Shown: positions 24,872-33,625, numbered from the stretch's first letter. The stretch: 38,171 nucleotides of DNA from Virgibacillus sp. AGTR (GCF_016919725.2 NZ_JAJERH010000040.1:1-38171), one strand, 5' to 3'. Notes: generated by a model not told the origin, from the sequence alone. Numbers and translations are program-made.

Positions 24872-26291
24872 TTAATTATCGTTAAGAAGCATTTCTTTTA
24901 ATTGATAGGCAGGTACTGGCCTGCTAAAAAAATACCCCTGCATTTCATCACACTTCTCTTGTTGAAGAAAGGTAAACTGTTCTTTCGTTTCAACACCTTC
25001 AGCAATAACTTTCATATTTAAAGAATGCGATAGTTGAATAATTGATTTCACAATCAGTCGATTCTCATCTTGTTTATTCATAAACATTTTATCAATCTTT
25101 AATTTAGTTATTGGAAATAAGCTTAAAGATTTTAATGAGGAATAACCTGTCCCAAAATCATCAATAGCAACTAAAATCCCCTCTGATCTAAGTTCTTGCA
25201 AAATATCCAATATCGATTGTTCATTTTTCATTGCCATGGATTCCGTTATTTCTAATTCTAGATATTTTGCATCTAAGTTTGTCTCATTTAGGATTTTTTT
25301 GATTTTTCCCACAAACCCTTTTTGGTGAAGTTGCACGGCAGATAGATTCACACTTACAACAATAGGTGTAAGTCCTTCATCCTGCCATTTTTTGTTTTGC
25401 CTACATGCTTCATGGAGAACCCACTCACCTATATCTATAATGATGCCCGTTTTTTCTGCAATCGAAATAAAATCACGTGGGGATATATAACCTTTTTCAG
25501 GGTGTCGCCATCGCAGTAATGCTTCCACTCCGATAATTCGTGAAGATGTAAAATCGACTTGCGGTTGATAATACAACTCAAATTGGCCGCCAATTATCGC
25601 TTTTCTCAGTTGATTTTCCATAGTAAGAAGTGACTTGAACTTTTCAGAGATAGAGGTTTCAAATAATTTATAGCAATTACGATATGTATCTTTTATTGAA
25701 AGCAATGCGGAGTTAGCGTGTTTAATTAAGTCATCAGCAGTAAGCCCATTTTGAGGGAAAAGACTAATGCCGATGCTTATTGAAGTATAGATTTCACAAT
25801 CATTTATTTTTACTGGGTCTTGAAAGCAATGGATTAATCGTTCTGCAAATTTATTAATGGATGCCTTCGTATCTATTCCATAGTGTAAAACGAGAAACAT
25901 ATCGCCACTTAGGCGAGCTATAAATGTGTTTGCTTCAATAAACCCCTTTAATCTTTCTCCACTTGCTTTAATTAATTTATCACCTACAGAATAACCCAGT
26001 GTATCATTAAGCTCTTTAATGTAGTCCAAATCAAAGGAGTAGATTGCCAAAACTTCGTTTCGGCTGGTAGCTCGCTCAATTGCTTCATTCAGTACTTTTG
26101 AAAATAATGTCTATTAGGTAAGTCCGTTAGCTCATCATAAAATGCTAAATATCCGATTCTATTTTAAGTAACGTATAAGCAGCGTCATTTCCGGCTAAGA
26201 TTATTCCACTCTTGTTCGTAATTAGGATAGCTTCTTGTAAATTAACTAAAATACGATGAGGGATTGGCAAAAAACGCTTCTGCTTAGACAT
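24872..26291 (-). pseudogene. Broken PAS-GGDEF-EAL cyclic di-GMP gene
   Basis: Three pieces in three frames. Piece A (26291-26145) starts at ATG 26291 behind GGGAGAG and encodes 48 residues with a PAS-like start (LQEAILITNKSGIILAGNDA). Piece B, read next, gives YLAFYDELTDLPNRHYF, the classic start of a GGDEF domain. Piece C continues as VLNEAIERATSR and then 392 residues from 26050. Most of the PAS domain is missing between A and B. In piece C the GGDEF motif is SGDMF, so cyclase activity is improbable, but the EAL side is intact (VEALLRW, LEITESM, IDDFGTGYSS, IAEGVET, QGYFFSRP). The downstream piece could still be a phosphodiesterase if translated from the TTG at 26050, which lacks a good ribosome site. 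Confidence 0.82.
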
Positions 26292-26316
26292 ATATCATTC
26301 TCTCCCAACTGACAAC

Positions 26317-27684
26317 TTATCCAATAATTAATTTTTCTTTCGGGTAATGATAATTACCACTGTTTTTATTATTTTTAAACATAAATAAAAATGTAATGAT
26401 ACCTACTCTGCCGATAAACATTAAAATCATTAGAACAACCTTACTAAATGAAGTTAATTCACTTGTAATACCTAGTGAAAGACCTACTGTACCAAAAGCA
26501 GATGTTGCTTCAAACATAATTTGTGTTATTGAAAATGGTTCAGCAATTGAAATAACCAGTACAGATGTAAATACTAAAATTAGTGCCATTAAAGTTACGG
26601 TAACAGCTTTTAGTAAATCTTCATCATACACTTCTCTGTTAAATAGACGAATACTCTTCCCGCCTCTAGCGTATGTAATGATAAAAATTACAACTAAAAT
26701 AAATGTAGTTGTACGTATGCCTCCTCCAGCACTGCTTGGTGAGGCACCAATAAACATTAATAAAGACATAAATAAATGGTTCTGCTCCGTAAGTTGGCTG
26801 ACATCCATTGTTGCTAGTCCACCACTTCTTGTCGTTACTGACTGAAAAAGCGAATAAAAGAATGCTTCATGCCATGATTTATCGACGAAAAAATTAGTAA
26901 TATCCAATAGATACATGAAAAAAGCACCAATAATAATAAGGATAAGAAATGTGGTGGTAGTAACTTTTGTAAATAAGCTAAAACGAATATGTTTTCGTAT
27001 ATCTGGCTTAGCAAATATGTATTCTTTTACCTCGATTAATACAGGAAAACCAATCGCCCCAAAAATAATTAATAGCATATTAATAAATTGTACAAAATAA
27101 TCGTCTTTAAATGGAATTAGTGACGAACCCGTTATATCAAATCCACCATTTGATACGGCGCTTATCGTACCAAAGAACCCATGAAGATACGCTTCTTTAG
27201 CTGTATCAAAATATTGTAAAAAATACGTTCCTAATACAATAAATCCAATAAATTCAATCGTTAACAGTACATAAACAATTTGCTTAATCAAACGAACCAT
27301 TCCTTCAAATGTCGTTTGATTTTGGTCTGTCATAATTAATCGACGTTCTTTCAAACCAATTTTTTTTCCTAGTAAAAGCCAAATGAATGTCCCAATCGCC
27401 ATAACTCCTACAGCACCTAGCTGTAGAATTGCTGCGAGTAAAATAATTCCCGTAGTGCTTAACGTATCTGCAACTGTAATGGAACTCAAACCAGTGACAC
27501 TAAGTGCACTGACGGCTGTAAATAGAATATCAATAAACGGAATATCTACTCCATCTTTATAAACGATTGGTAAGGACATAATGACCGTTGATAGTAACAC
27601 GGCAAAAAAATAAAATAATAATAAGATTTGAACTGGTGACAGCCTATTTGCCCAGCGAATCGCTGTCGTCTTTTGGTATTGCAT
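26317..27684 (-). CDS. ktrD: KtrD potassium-translocating subunit
   Basis: A 455-residue Trk/Ktr/HKT-superfamily membrane protein with four M1-P-M2 repeats. The four selectivity-filter loops can be seen as SVTGLSS, SNGGFD, TRSGGLA and FGTVGLS, each with the essential Gly. It imports potassium with sodium as co-ion when gated by an octameric KtrA/KtrC ring. KtrC is encoded at 5183-5848, and KtrC/KtrD is the low-affinity pair of B. subtilis. The start ATG 27684 has AAGGAG upstream. It is monocistronic, beside a broken EAL gene. Confidence 0.92.
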   Translation of the reverse strand: MQYQKTTAIRWANRLSPVQILLLFYFFAVLLSTVIMSLPIVYKDGVDIPFIDILFTAVSALSVTGLSSITVADTLSTTGIILLAAILQLGAVGVMAIGTFIWLLLGKKIGLKERRLIMTDQNQTTFEGMVRLIKQIVYVLLTIEFIGFIVLGTYFLQYFDTAKEAYLHGFFGTISAVSNGGFDITGSSLIPFKDDYFVQFINMLLIIFGAIGFPVLIEVKEYIFAKPDIRKHIRFSLFTKVTTTTFLILIIIGAFFMYLLDITNFFVDKSWHEAFFYSLFQSVTTRSGGLATMDVSQLTEQNHLFMSLLMFIGASPSSAGGGIRTTTFILVVIFIITYARGGKSIRLFNREVYDEDLLKAVTVTLMALILVFTSVLVISIAEPFSITQIMFEATSAFGTVGLSLGITSELTSFSKVVLMILMFIGRVGIITFLFMFKNNKNSGNYHYPKEKLIIG

Positions 27685-27745
27685 ATGTAATTACTCCTTG
27701 TTTGCTCTGGTGTTTACATCCATATGTACTAAAAATCCTATTCAT

Positions 27746-27754
27746 ATTATAGCA
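27746..27754 (-). promoter_or_regulatory. Extended -10 promoter for ktrD
   Basis: On the minus strand TGCTATAAT (27746-27754) is an extended -10, 62 bases before ktrD. The -35 is not convincing. I see no ydaO-type c-di-AMP riboswitch in the short leader. Confidence 0.5.
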
Positions 27755-27849
27755 GGCGCTGTAGATAAATGCGCCTATTTCATTCAAAAAAGTTCGCGAC
27801 CCGAATTTTCGCAAATTTTAAAACTTCACCAATGCTTGATTAACTTTTA

Positions 27850-28260
27850 TCACGTAATTTCTTTAAATTTCTTTAATAGTTCTTTACCTTGATATCCTTC
27901 TTCAATTAACGTAGTTAGCATTGATTCAATATTTGCCTTTCTTCTATCTACAATATTACCTAAAAATAACACATTCATGTTTGAGCCGATCTCATTCATA
28001 CCTATGATAGAAGTGATAAATGTCGCTGTATCATTACTTTCTTTTGTAATTTTAACCTGAATTAATATCTCATCTTTATTTTTACTTAATTGTTCAAAAT
28101 ATGGCATGTATGAGCTTTCAACGTAAGCCTCTACTGTCCATTGGTTTTTATCATCTTCCCGATTAATAATTAAACCATCTATCAATGGAATCCGATGTGG
28201 AATGATTTCTCCATCCTTTTCTTCCATCACATTTAATAATTTTAGTTTAAAAGTTTTCAA
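27850..28260 (-). CDS. YwpF-like protein
   Basis: A 136-residue soluble protein matching the YwpF family of Bacillales (unknown function): LKTFKLKLLN at the start, then IPLIDGLIINREDD and a C-terminal helix GYQGKELLKKFKEI. The start is TTG 28260, 8 bases after GAGGAG, giving the family's usual length; the GTG at 28269 overlaps the ribosome site. It stands alone upstream of ktrD with a 165-base gap. Confidence 0.75.
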   Translation of the reverse strand: MKTFKLKLLNVMEEKDGEIIPHRIPLIDGLIINREDDKNQWTVEAYVESSYMPYFEQLSKNKDEILIQVKITKESNDTATFITSIIGMNEIGSNMNVLFLGNIVDRRKANIESMLTTLIEEGYQGKELLKKFKEIT

Positions 28261-28461
28261 CGATACCACTCCTCGTATAGTATATTAAGGAATTAATTTT
28301 CAGCCTATCCATTCTGATTCATTTAAATAATATACAAGCTGTTGCAACTCGTTTGTGGAATTTTTCATAAATGCGTTTATTTCATTGCATCAGATCTCAA
28401 TCACTTGGACGTTCCGTGATGTTCCTAGATAATGTTCTAGGATCATTTGAGACAATTCTTT

Positions 28462-28749
28462 TCACTCCACCGGGCATAACCGAAATTGTAAAACTGTTTC
28501 CCGAGTGCTCGCAATAATATTGTCAGCCAAATTACGCAGGAAAAACAGCGGTTCCCCACCGTAATTCGTGCAAATCGCTCTACTATCAATCAATACAAAT
28601 TCATCAAATGATAATAATTCAGTCGTTGATAGAAATTTTTAGTTTTCACCAAAAATTCCTTTTGGTATACAATATGTGCAGCGTAAATTGCATTGATCCG
28701 TTACTGAAATCCTTACATCTTTAAGTGGTCTTCCAAATCGATCCTCCAT
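28462..28749 (-). pseudogene. moaA: moaA remnant (GTP 3',8-cyclase)
   Basis: Reading on from moeA on the minus strand, ATG 28749 opens [20 protein letters not shown] followed by RCTYC, the radical-SAM motif CxxxCxxC of MoaA (C20, C24, C27). The frame hits TAA at codon 37, just after GIFGEN, where intact MoaA continues with Tyr. Past the stop the same frame gives FLSTTELLSFDEF and then YGGEPLFFLRNLADNIIA, the conserved GGEPLLR segment with about nine residues missing before it, until TGA at 28462-28464. The remaining two-thirds of moaA is absent; 28270-28460 shows no recognisable frame. This gene cannot make a working enzyme. Confidence 0.85.
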
Positions 28750-28781
28750 AATTAATCACGACATTGCCTCCCCCCTTTATA

Positions 28782-30047
28782 TTAACGAAAATTCGCTTGA
28801 CCCTCCATGTCTTCCAATAATAGAACTTCTAGTTCATCGCCTTTTTCGTATTTTTCTTTTCCGCCCGGTATTTCTATCAGACATGTAGTATACGCTAGTG
28901 AAGATACCACATTTGAATGATCTATCCCAGCAAGTTGTACATATAGTTCTCTACCCTGATAGCTTAGTTGTCCTCTCACATATCGAGTATATGGATTCAT
29001 TTTTGGAAAATCATCATCTAGTTTTGCTTTGACACGTTTCATACAAACATTTTTTTGATGCATTATCCCTCTAATCATTGGTCGCACAAATAATTCAAAA
29101 CCTACGTAACATGCAGATGGATTACCAGATAGTCCAAATAAAAGTTTCTTTCCCTTCACCGCTACCGTTGTTACACTTCCTGGCCTCATCGCTACTTTAT
29201 TAAATAAGGTAGTTGCACCTAGCATGTTATAAAGCTCTGGCATAAGATCAAAATCACCAACGGATACACCACCTGTCGTGATTAAAATGTCTACTTCTTG
29301 AAGTACACGCTTGATTCGCGAATAACTGGAAGTAACATCATCATCAAGCTTTCCATAATAGCTAGGATCTCCCCCAGCTCGTTTGATTTGTGATAATATC
29401 ATATATGCATTCGAATTATATATTTTTCCACTTTCCAGGTCTTCATCTGGCTCAAGAAGTTCCGTCCCTGTCGCAATAACACCAATAAGTGGTTTTTTTA
29501 TCACTTCCACTTGATGATACCCAAACGTTGCCAATAAAGCTTTTATACCTGGATTGATGATTGCTCCTCGATCTACTAGCAAAGTTCCTTTAGCTAATTC
29601 AGAGCCTTCTTTAATAATATTTTGATTTTCTTCCATTTTTTTGGCTAATTCCATATAATGAATACCGTCTTTTTGATAGGTGTAGCAATCTTCAAGCATA
29701 ACAACACAATTAGCTCCCTGCGGGATTTTTGCACCAGTCATAATCCTTGTTGCCTGTCCTTCACCTAATTCATTTCTGGGTAATTGTCCAGCTCCAATAT
29801 AGTCGATAACTTCAAAAACAACCGGATCTTCATCTGTAGAATATTTCGTATCCTCTGCTCTAATAGCAAAACCGTCATAAGGAGATTTATGAAAGAAGGG
29901 TATATTATGTGTTGCAATAAATGGTGCTGCAAGCCGACGAAGGTCACAATTTTCAAGTGAGACAAGTTCCGTCTCAGCTTCCCATTTATGTCTCATTACT
30001 TTGTTAATTGCTTCATCCACCATAATAGGATTTCTAGGCTTCACCAT
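28782..30047 (-). CDS. moeA: Molybdopterin molybdenumtransferase
   Basis: A 421-residue MoeA that inserts molybdate into adenylylated molybdopterin. Landmarks: SPYDGFAI (55-62), TTGGVSVGDFD (257-267) and GLSGNPSACYVGFE (305-318), with the beta-barrel domain IV at the C-terminus. The frame is intact. The start ATG 30047 has AGGGGAGAAATGT upstream. It is followed 32 bases later by the dead moaA, so an operon once carried at least two molybdenum-cofactor genes. Its usefulness now depends on a second moaA elsewhere in the genome. Confidence 0.92.
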   Translation of the reverse strand: MVKPRNPIMVDEAINKVMRHKWEAETELVSLENCDLRRLAAPFIATHNIPFFHKSPYDGFAIRAEDTKYSTDEDPVVFEVIDYIGAGQLPRNELGEGQATRIMTGAKIPQGANCVVMLEDCYTYQKDGIHYMELAKKMEENQNIIKEGSELAKGTLLVDRGAIINPGIKALLATFGYHQVEVIKKPLIGVIATGTELLEPDEDLESGKIYNSNAYMILSQIKRAGGDPSYYGKLDDDVTSSYSRIKRVLQEVDILITTGGVSVGDFDLMPELYNMLGATTLFNKVAMRPGSVTTVAVKGKKLLFGLSGNPSACYVGFELFVRPMIRGIMHQKNVCMKRVKAKLDDDFPKMNPYTRYVRGQLSYQGRELYVQLAGIDHSNVVSSLAYTTCLIEIPGGKEKYEKGDELEVLLLEDMEGQANFR

Positions 30048-30214
30048 ACATTTCTCCCCTTATCCCTTTATATAAAGCTAGTGTACCAAAAATAGTAATT
30101 TTTTGATATAGCCTACGATCTGTGAAGCACGCACAATTCCAAAACAATATATCCAGCATGTAAAGCAAAGAAATAAAAATCGTCTTGATTGAACTTATAT
30201 ATACTTTTTGATTG

Positions 30215-30390
30215 TTTACCCCACATATAACTGGCAGTAAGATCCCCATTTCAAGAAACAAAGTGAAACCAATTTGGGGAAGTGTGGATCGACTGCCAGT
30301 AAATGTCCGATTGGTTCAAGGGCCTTTAGCTCATACCCTTGTGGTACTAACAATCTGAGGTGAACCCCCCCCGGATTGAAGTTTCACTTT
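30215..30390 (-). repeat. Family B repeat, full-length copy (B1), minus orientation
   Basis: Read on the plus strand it runs from TTTACCCCACATATAACTGGC (about 30215) through CGACTGCCAGTAAATGTCCG to GTTTCACTTT at 30381-30390. The order mirrors the copy at 36683-36858. An unusual run of eight Cs (30365-30372) lies near the right end. It fills most of 30048-30427, a stretch otherwise without genes, and abuts the promoter of the decayed lipoprotein gene. Confidence 0.75.
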
Positions 30391-30427
30391 ATTGTATAAT
30401 GGTAAAAAACAGGTGAGGTGTGTTCTT

Positions 30428-31110
30428 ATGAAGAAGGGTATATTGTTCCTATTAATGCTTTTACTTACCTCATGTAGCGATGACAAACCTGTTATTGAAA
30501 GAGCAGATGCTGGAATAAACCAAGAAAATAACGGAGCCGCATTCTTGGAAGAAATAGTAATAAAGATGTAGAAGAATTTATAGAGCTTTACTTAAAGAAT
30601 GAGAAAATAACCATTAATCTTCAATTGGTCCCGATATTAAGATCATATTTACATACATCTAGCGACCCAAAATCAGCTATGGAGAAAATGGATTCCGCTC
30701 ACTGATTTAGCAAAACCAATCTACCTGCTCGAATTTTCTTGTACCAACGATTTGTGCTCTTATTTAATTTTTAATCCAGCTATGAACCATAAAGCATACC
30801 TTATATCCGATTTAGCAAAGGCTGTGACTATTCATTCACAGACCTGTTTGTATTTCAACGGGATACACCTCCTCTTCCAGTATCAAATATCGTAGTTATT
30901 GACGTTGAAAGCTGGGAAATAGTATCATTAGCAAATACTAGTGGTGAAGATATTCTTCCTTTTATATGACCATTAAAAAATGCTAAATGAGAAGATAATC
31001 AAACCTTATCTGTTTTAAAACCTGATTTTCAAGAACCAGAGCTAAAAAAACAAACTACCTTAGATGATCTATCAATGAGTACCATCACTTTAGAAATTAA
31101 TTCACAGTAA
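30428..31110 (+). pseudogene. Decayed lipoprotein gene
   Basis: ATG 30428 follows GGTGAGGTG and a TATAAT at 30395-30400. It encodes a lipoprotein signal (lipobox LLTSC, Cys 16), but the frame ends after 47 codons. Coding-like sequence continues in another frame (NKDVEEFIELYLKNEKITIN), shifts again (YLISDLAKAVTIHSQT), and again (VSNIVVIDVESWEIVSLANT), ending in DDLSMSTITLEINSQ before TAA at 31108. Together these would give a lipoprotein of about 220 residues. At least three frameshifts or nonsense changes make it non-functional. I cannot name the family. Confidence 0.75.
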
Positions 31111-31125
31111 TAAAGGAGAATGATA

Positions 31126-31875
31126 ATGACAATATCAGCAATCGACACAATCATGAGTCATCGGTCTATTCGTAAGTTTAAAAACCAAAAACTTTCAGAA
31201 GAACAAATTCAAACAATTGTGACAGCCGCACAGCAAGCATCCACCTCTAGTCATGTTATGGCTTATACGATAATTGGCATCACTGATGAAAGCATAAAAG
31301 AACAACTAGCAGAAATCTCTGGACAACCCTACGTAAAAGATAATGGACACCTATTTGTCTTTTGTGGTGATCTACATCGCGTGGAGCAAATTGGTAGCAA
31401 TGAAGAAAGGCTGGCTATGCAGAAAAGCTTGGAAAGCTCTGAACAATTTATTGTCATGACAATTGATGCAGCGCTTGCTGCACAAAATGCGGCAATTACT
31501 GCCGAAGGCCTGGGCTTAGGAATCTGCTTTCTTGGAAGCTTACGCAATGACGTTCAAAAAGTAAACGATTTATTGAGGCTACCTCCAAGAGTAATACCAT
31601 TGTTCGGATTAGCCGTTGGATATCCAGACCAAGAGCCTGAATTAAAGCCAAGATTACCATACGAAGCCGTTTACCATCATAATACTTACTTACAGATAGA
31701 AAAACAGCTTCCTTTTATTCAACAGTTCGATCAAGAGCTTCACGATTATTATCAGATACGGACGCAGAATAAGCGCAAAGATACATGGACAGAACAAATG
31801 GTGAGAAAATTTTCAAACCCGATTCGAATGGATGTTGCTCCATTCTTGAAAATGAAAAATGTAAACAAACAATGA
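31126..31875 (+). CDS. nfsA: FMN-dependent NADPH nitroreductase (NfsA/NfrA family)
   Basis: A 249-residue flavoprotein reductase. The N-terminal FMN-binding signature SHRSIRKF (about 13-20) and the C-terminal PRLPYEAVYHHNTY segment are typical of the NfsA/NfrA group, which reduces nitroaromatics, flavins or quinones with NADPH. The start ATG 31126 is 7 bases after AAAGGAG; an ATG at 31120 is too close. The gene starts 15 bases after the decayed lipoprotein gene and may depend on that gene's promoter. Confidence 0.85.
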   Translation: MTISAIDTIMSHRSIRKFKNQKLSEEQIQTIVTAAQQASTSSHVMAYTIIGITDESIKEQLAEISGQPYVKDNGHLFVFCGDLHRVEQIGSNEERLAMQKSLESSEQFIVMTIDAALAAQNAAITAEGLGLGICFLGSLRNDVQKVNDLLRLPPRVIPLFGLAVGYPDQEPELKPRLPYEAVYHHNTYLQIEKQLPFIQQFDQELHDYYQIRTQNKRKDTWTEQMVRKFSNPIRMDVAPFLKMKNVNKQ

Positions 31876-31881
31876 GCTTCA

Positions 31882-32016
31882 TTTATCCCGCATATAACTA
31901 GCAGCAGGTCCCTAAAGTGAAACCCAATATGATAAGTGAGGGATCGACTGCCAGTACATGTCCGATTGGTTCCTATCAGTGGAGGGAACAAGCTCCACTG
32001 ATTGTAGTTTCACTTT
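31882..32016 (-). repeat. Family B repeat (B2), minus orientation
   Basis: It runs from TTTATCCCGCATATAACTAGC (31882) through CGACTGCCAGTACATGTCCG to GTTTCACTTT (32007-32016). The internal hairpin here is ATCAGTGGAGGGAACAAGCT with CCACTGAT. It carries both AAAGTGAAACCC (31914-31925) and GTTTCACTTT arms, which can pair over the whole element. It starts 7 bases after the nitroreductase stop. Confidence 0.75.
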
Positions 32017-32025
32017 ATGTATATA

Positions 32026-32260
32026 ACTAGGGTGTGGAACGAAACTAAAATAGTTCGAATAAATATTAATATGAAGCGCAGTCAAAAATACGTAGATTTT
32101 TAAAGAAGAGCGCTTTTTCTGCGATGTATCGCTGTCGAAGTCTTCCTTATCCCACGGGGAAAGGCGCCAACTGTAGGTGAGCCCCAGGAAGGTTGTATAC
32201 TGATGGAGCAATGATAGAACCTATTTAAGTAAATAAAATTATTTTGTTCCAGTCTCTAGT
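32026..32260. repeat. Family A-related repeat, copy 3
   Basis: The left end ACTAGGGTGTGGAACGAAAC (32026-32045) and the right end TTTTGTTCCAGTCTCTAGT (32242-32260) are imperfect inverted repeats related to family A. The middle is unlike copies 1 and 2. The right end contains CTA (32256-32258), which is the TAG stop of the minus-strand gene. Confidence 0.65.
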
Positions 32261-32702
32261 TAAAATGAAGTTCTTCAACATGATCAATCACTTTCCACTC
32301 TCCATTGACTTTAAAACGTGCTTCAAAATATATATTTGTCATTTTTTCACTTCTTGGTATCGGAAATATATCTGGATCTTGAGGTATGTATACATTTCCG
32401 CTTTTAAGCGTTCTATTTACAGGACTACCAGTAAAATCATGATTTTTATGATCCATAGATACAGATATTAAGGGGGACTGATGATGTACAACTACCTCCT
32501 CATTTCCAATATACTGTAATGATCGAAAAACTTCTATTCCTTCTTGTGTGTTTTCAATTCGTATATGTAAAATAAAATCATCCATCTCTTTACTCACTGT
32601 TATATTCTCACCTAATTTTGCATTTGCATTCCTAAAGTCGCTATAAATAAGTAAGAGTAAAAAAATACCAATCATCAATAAAATAACAATGATTTTCTTC
32701 AC
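32256..32702 (-). CDS. Signal-anchored extracytoplasmic protein, unknown function
   Basis: A 148-residue protein with one N-terminal hydrophobic helix (IIVILLMIGIFLLLLIY, about 3-20) and a beta-rich outer domain. No lipobox Cys and no conserved catalytic motif are visible. The start is GTG 32702, 7 bases after GGGAGG. I do not recognise the family. It is divergent from the spoVA2 operon, and its stop codon is supplied by a repeat end. Confidence 0.65.
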   Translation of the reverse strand: MKKIIVILLMIGIFLLLLIYSDFRNANAKLGENITVSKEMDDFILHIRIENTQEGIEVFRSLQYIGNEEVVVHHQSPLISVSMDHKNHDFTGSPVNRTLKSGNVYIPQDPDIFPIPRSEKMTNIYFEARFKVNGEWKVIDHVEELHFN

Positions 32703-32810
32703 ATGAAATCCTCCCACAAAACCTCTTACATATAAGACGATTTACCCCTTAATAATGTTTCAATTTTTAATAATTTTTCATAACTGGTTATAATAGGAAA
32801 AATATCCATC

Positions 32811-32840
32811 GTATATTTACCTCTAGAAATCCTCATTCTA
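32811..32840 (+). promoter_or_regulatory. Sigma-G-type promoter of the spoVA2 operon
   Basis: GTATA at 32811-32815, an 18-base spacer, and CATTCTA at 32834-32840 match the forespore sigma-G consensus (GHATR, N18, CATWHTA) at every constrained position. It lies 31 bases before the first gene of the operon, whose products are forespore proteins in other bacilli. Confidence 0.75.
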
Positions 32841-32871
32841 ACTAATGATGATATCACAAAGGAGGATCTGT

Positions 32872-33078
32872 ATGACTGTATCAAGCCAAGTTAAACAAAC
32901 CATAGCAGGTCTTAAAAGTGCCCAAGCCAGTTTTGAACAATTTGCACTACAAACTGAAAACAAGCAAGCAAAACAGCTATATGAAAATGCTGCACAACAA
33001 ACAATGGCTATCTTACAAAGTGTAGAGCCTAGAGTGAAGCAAATAGAACAGGAAGAGCCTCAATATAAAGGGTTTTAA
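32872..33078 (+). CDS. DUF1657 protein, first gene of the spoVA2 operon
   Basis: A 68-residue helical protein of the DUF1657 family: MTVSSQVKQTIAGLKSAQAS, then FEQFALQTENKQAKQLYENA. Members are small spore proteins found with SpoVA genes. The ORF ends EEPQYKGF; the second stand-alone DUF1657 in this operon also ends EEPQYK. The start is ATG 32872, after AAAGGAGGATCTGT; an upstream ATG at 32845 is not preceded by a site. A terminator-like hairpin follows before the next gene. Confidence 0.9.
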   Translation: MTVSSQVKQTIAGLKSAQASFEQFALQTENKQAKQLYENAAQQTMAILQSVEPRVKQIEQEEPQYKGF

Positions 33079-33096
33079 GAAGAAATTAACTATTTC

Positions 33097-33125
33097 GAGG
33101 CTGGAATTACCAGCCTCCCTTTTTA
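33097..33125 (+). terminator. Hairpin inside the spoVA2 operon (attenuating terminator)
   Basis: GAGGCTGG (33097-33104) and CCAGCCTC (33110-33117) form a perfect GC-rich 8-bp stem followed by CCTTTTT. It would release part of the transcripts after the first gene, leaving DUF1657 in excess. Confidence 0.8.
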
Positions 33126-33151
33126 GCTCGATAAATGAAATGGGTGATTAA

Positions 33152-33625
33152 ATGCAATGGAGATGGGCTAGAAATTTAATGATAAGTTTCTTACTAATTA
33201 CATTAATTGGTTGTGGTAATGACTCTGCTTTAGAGCCACCGACCAATCAACCGAATGGAGACATAGATTTAACAAAAATATCGACAAATTCATCTGTAAG
33301 TCAACATCATGCAAACAGAGCGAAAGAAATACTTAGTCACTACCAGGAAATAACTACAGTAAAGGCAGTTAATACAGATAAACATATGCTAATTGCGATA
33401 GAAATACAGCATGGTAAACGATTTCAACTGGGAAAGATAAGAGAACAACTAACCAAACAGATGAAAAAGGAATTTAAAGACTTAAAAGTCGAGCTTTCGA
33501 CAGATAAGAAAATTGTTATGGAATTAGAAATATTAGAGAAATCTATTCAATCCAAATCCTATAGTAAGAAAAAGCTGGAAAAGAAATTGAAAAAGCTTAT
33601 TGAATTCTCCAAAGAGCAGACATGA
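33152..33625 (+). CDS. YhcN/YlaJ-family spore lipoprotein
   Basis: A 157-residue lipoprotein (lipobox LIGC, Cys 21) with a short Pro/Asn-rich linker and an alpha/beta domain ending in a very Lys-rich helix. Its position and length correspond to the YhcN/YlaJ-like gene of spoVA2mob operons; similar lipoproteins are spore-membrane proteins that support germination. The start ATG 33152 has GGGTGA upstream. It is 18 bases from spoVAC. Confidence 0.82.
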   Translation: MQWRWARNLMISFLLITLIGCGNDSALEPPTNQPNGDIDLTKISTNSSVSQHHANRAKEILSHYQEITTVKAVNTDKHMLIAIEIQHGKRFQLGKIREQLTKQMKKEFKDLKVELSTDKKIVMELEILEKSIQSKSYSKKKLEKKLKKLIEFSKEQT

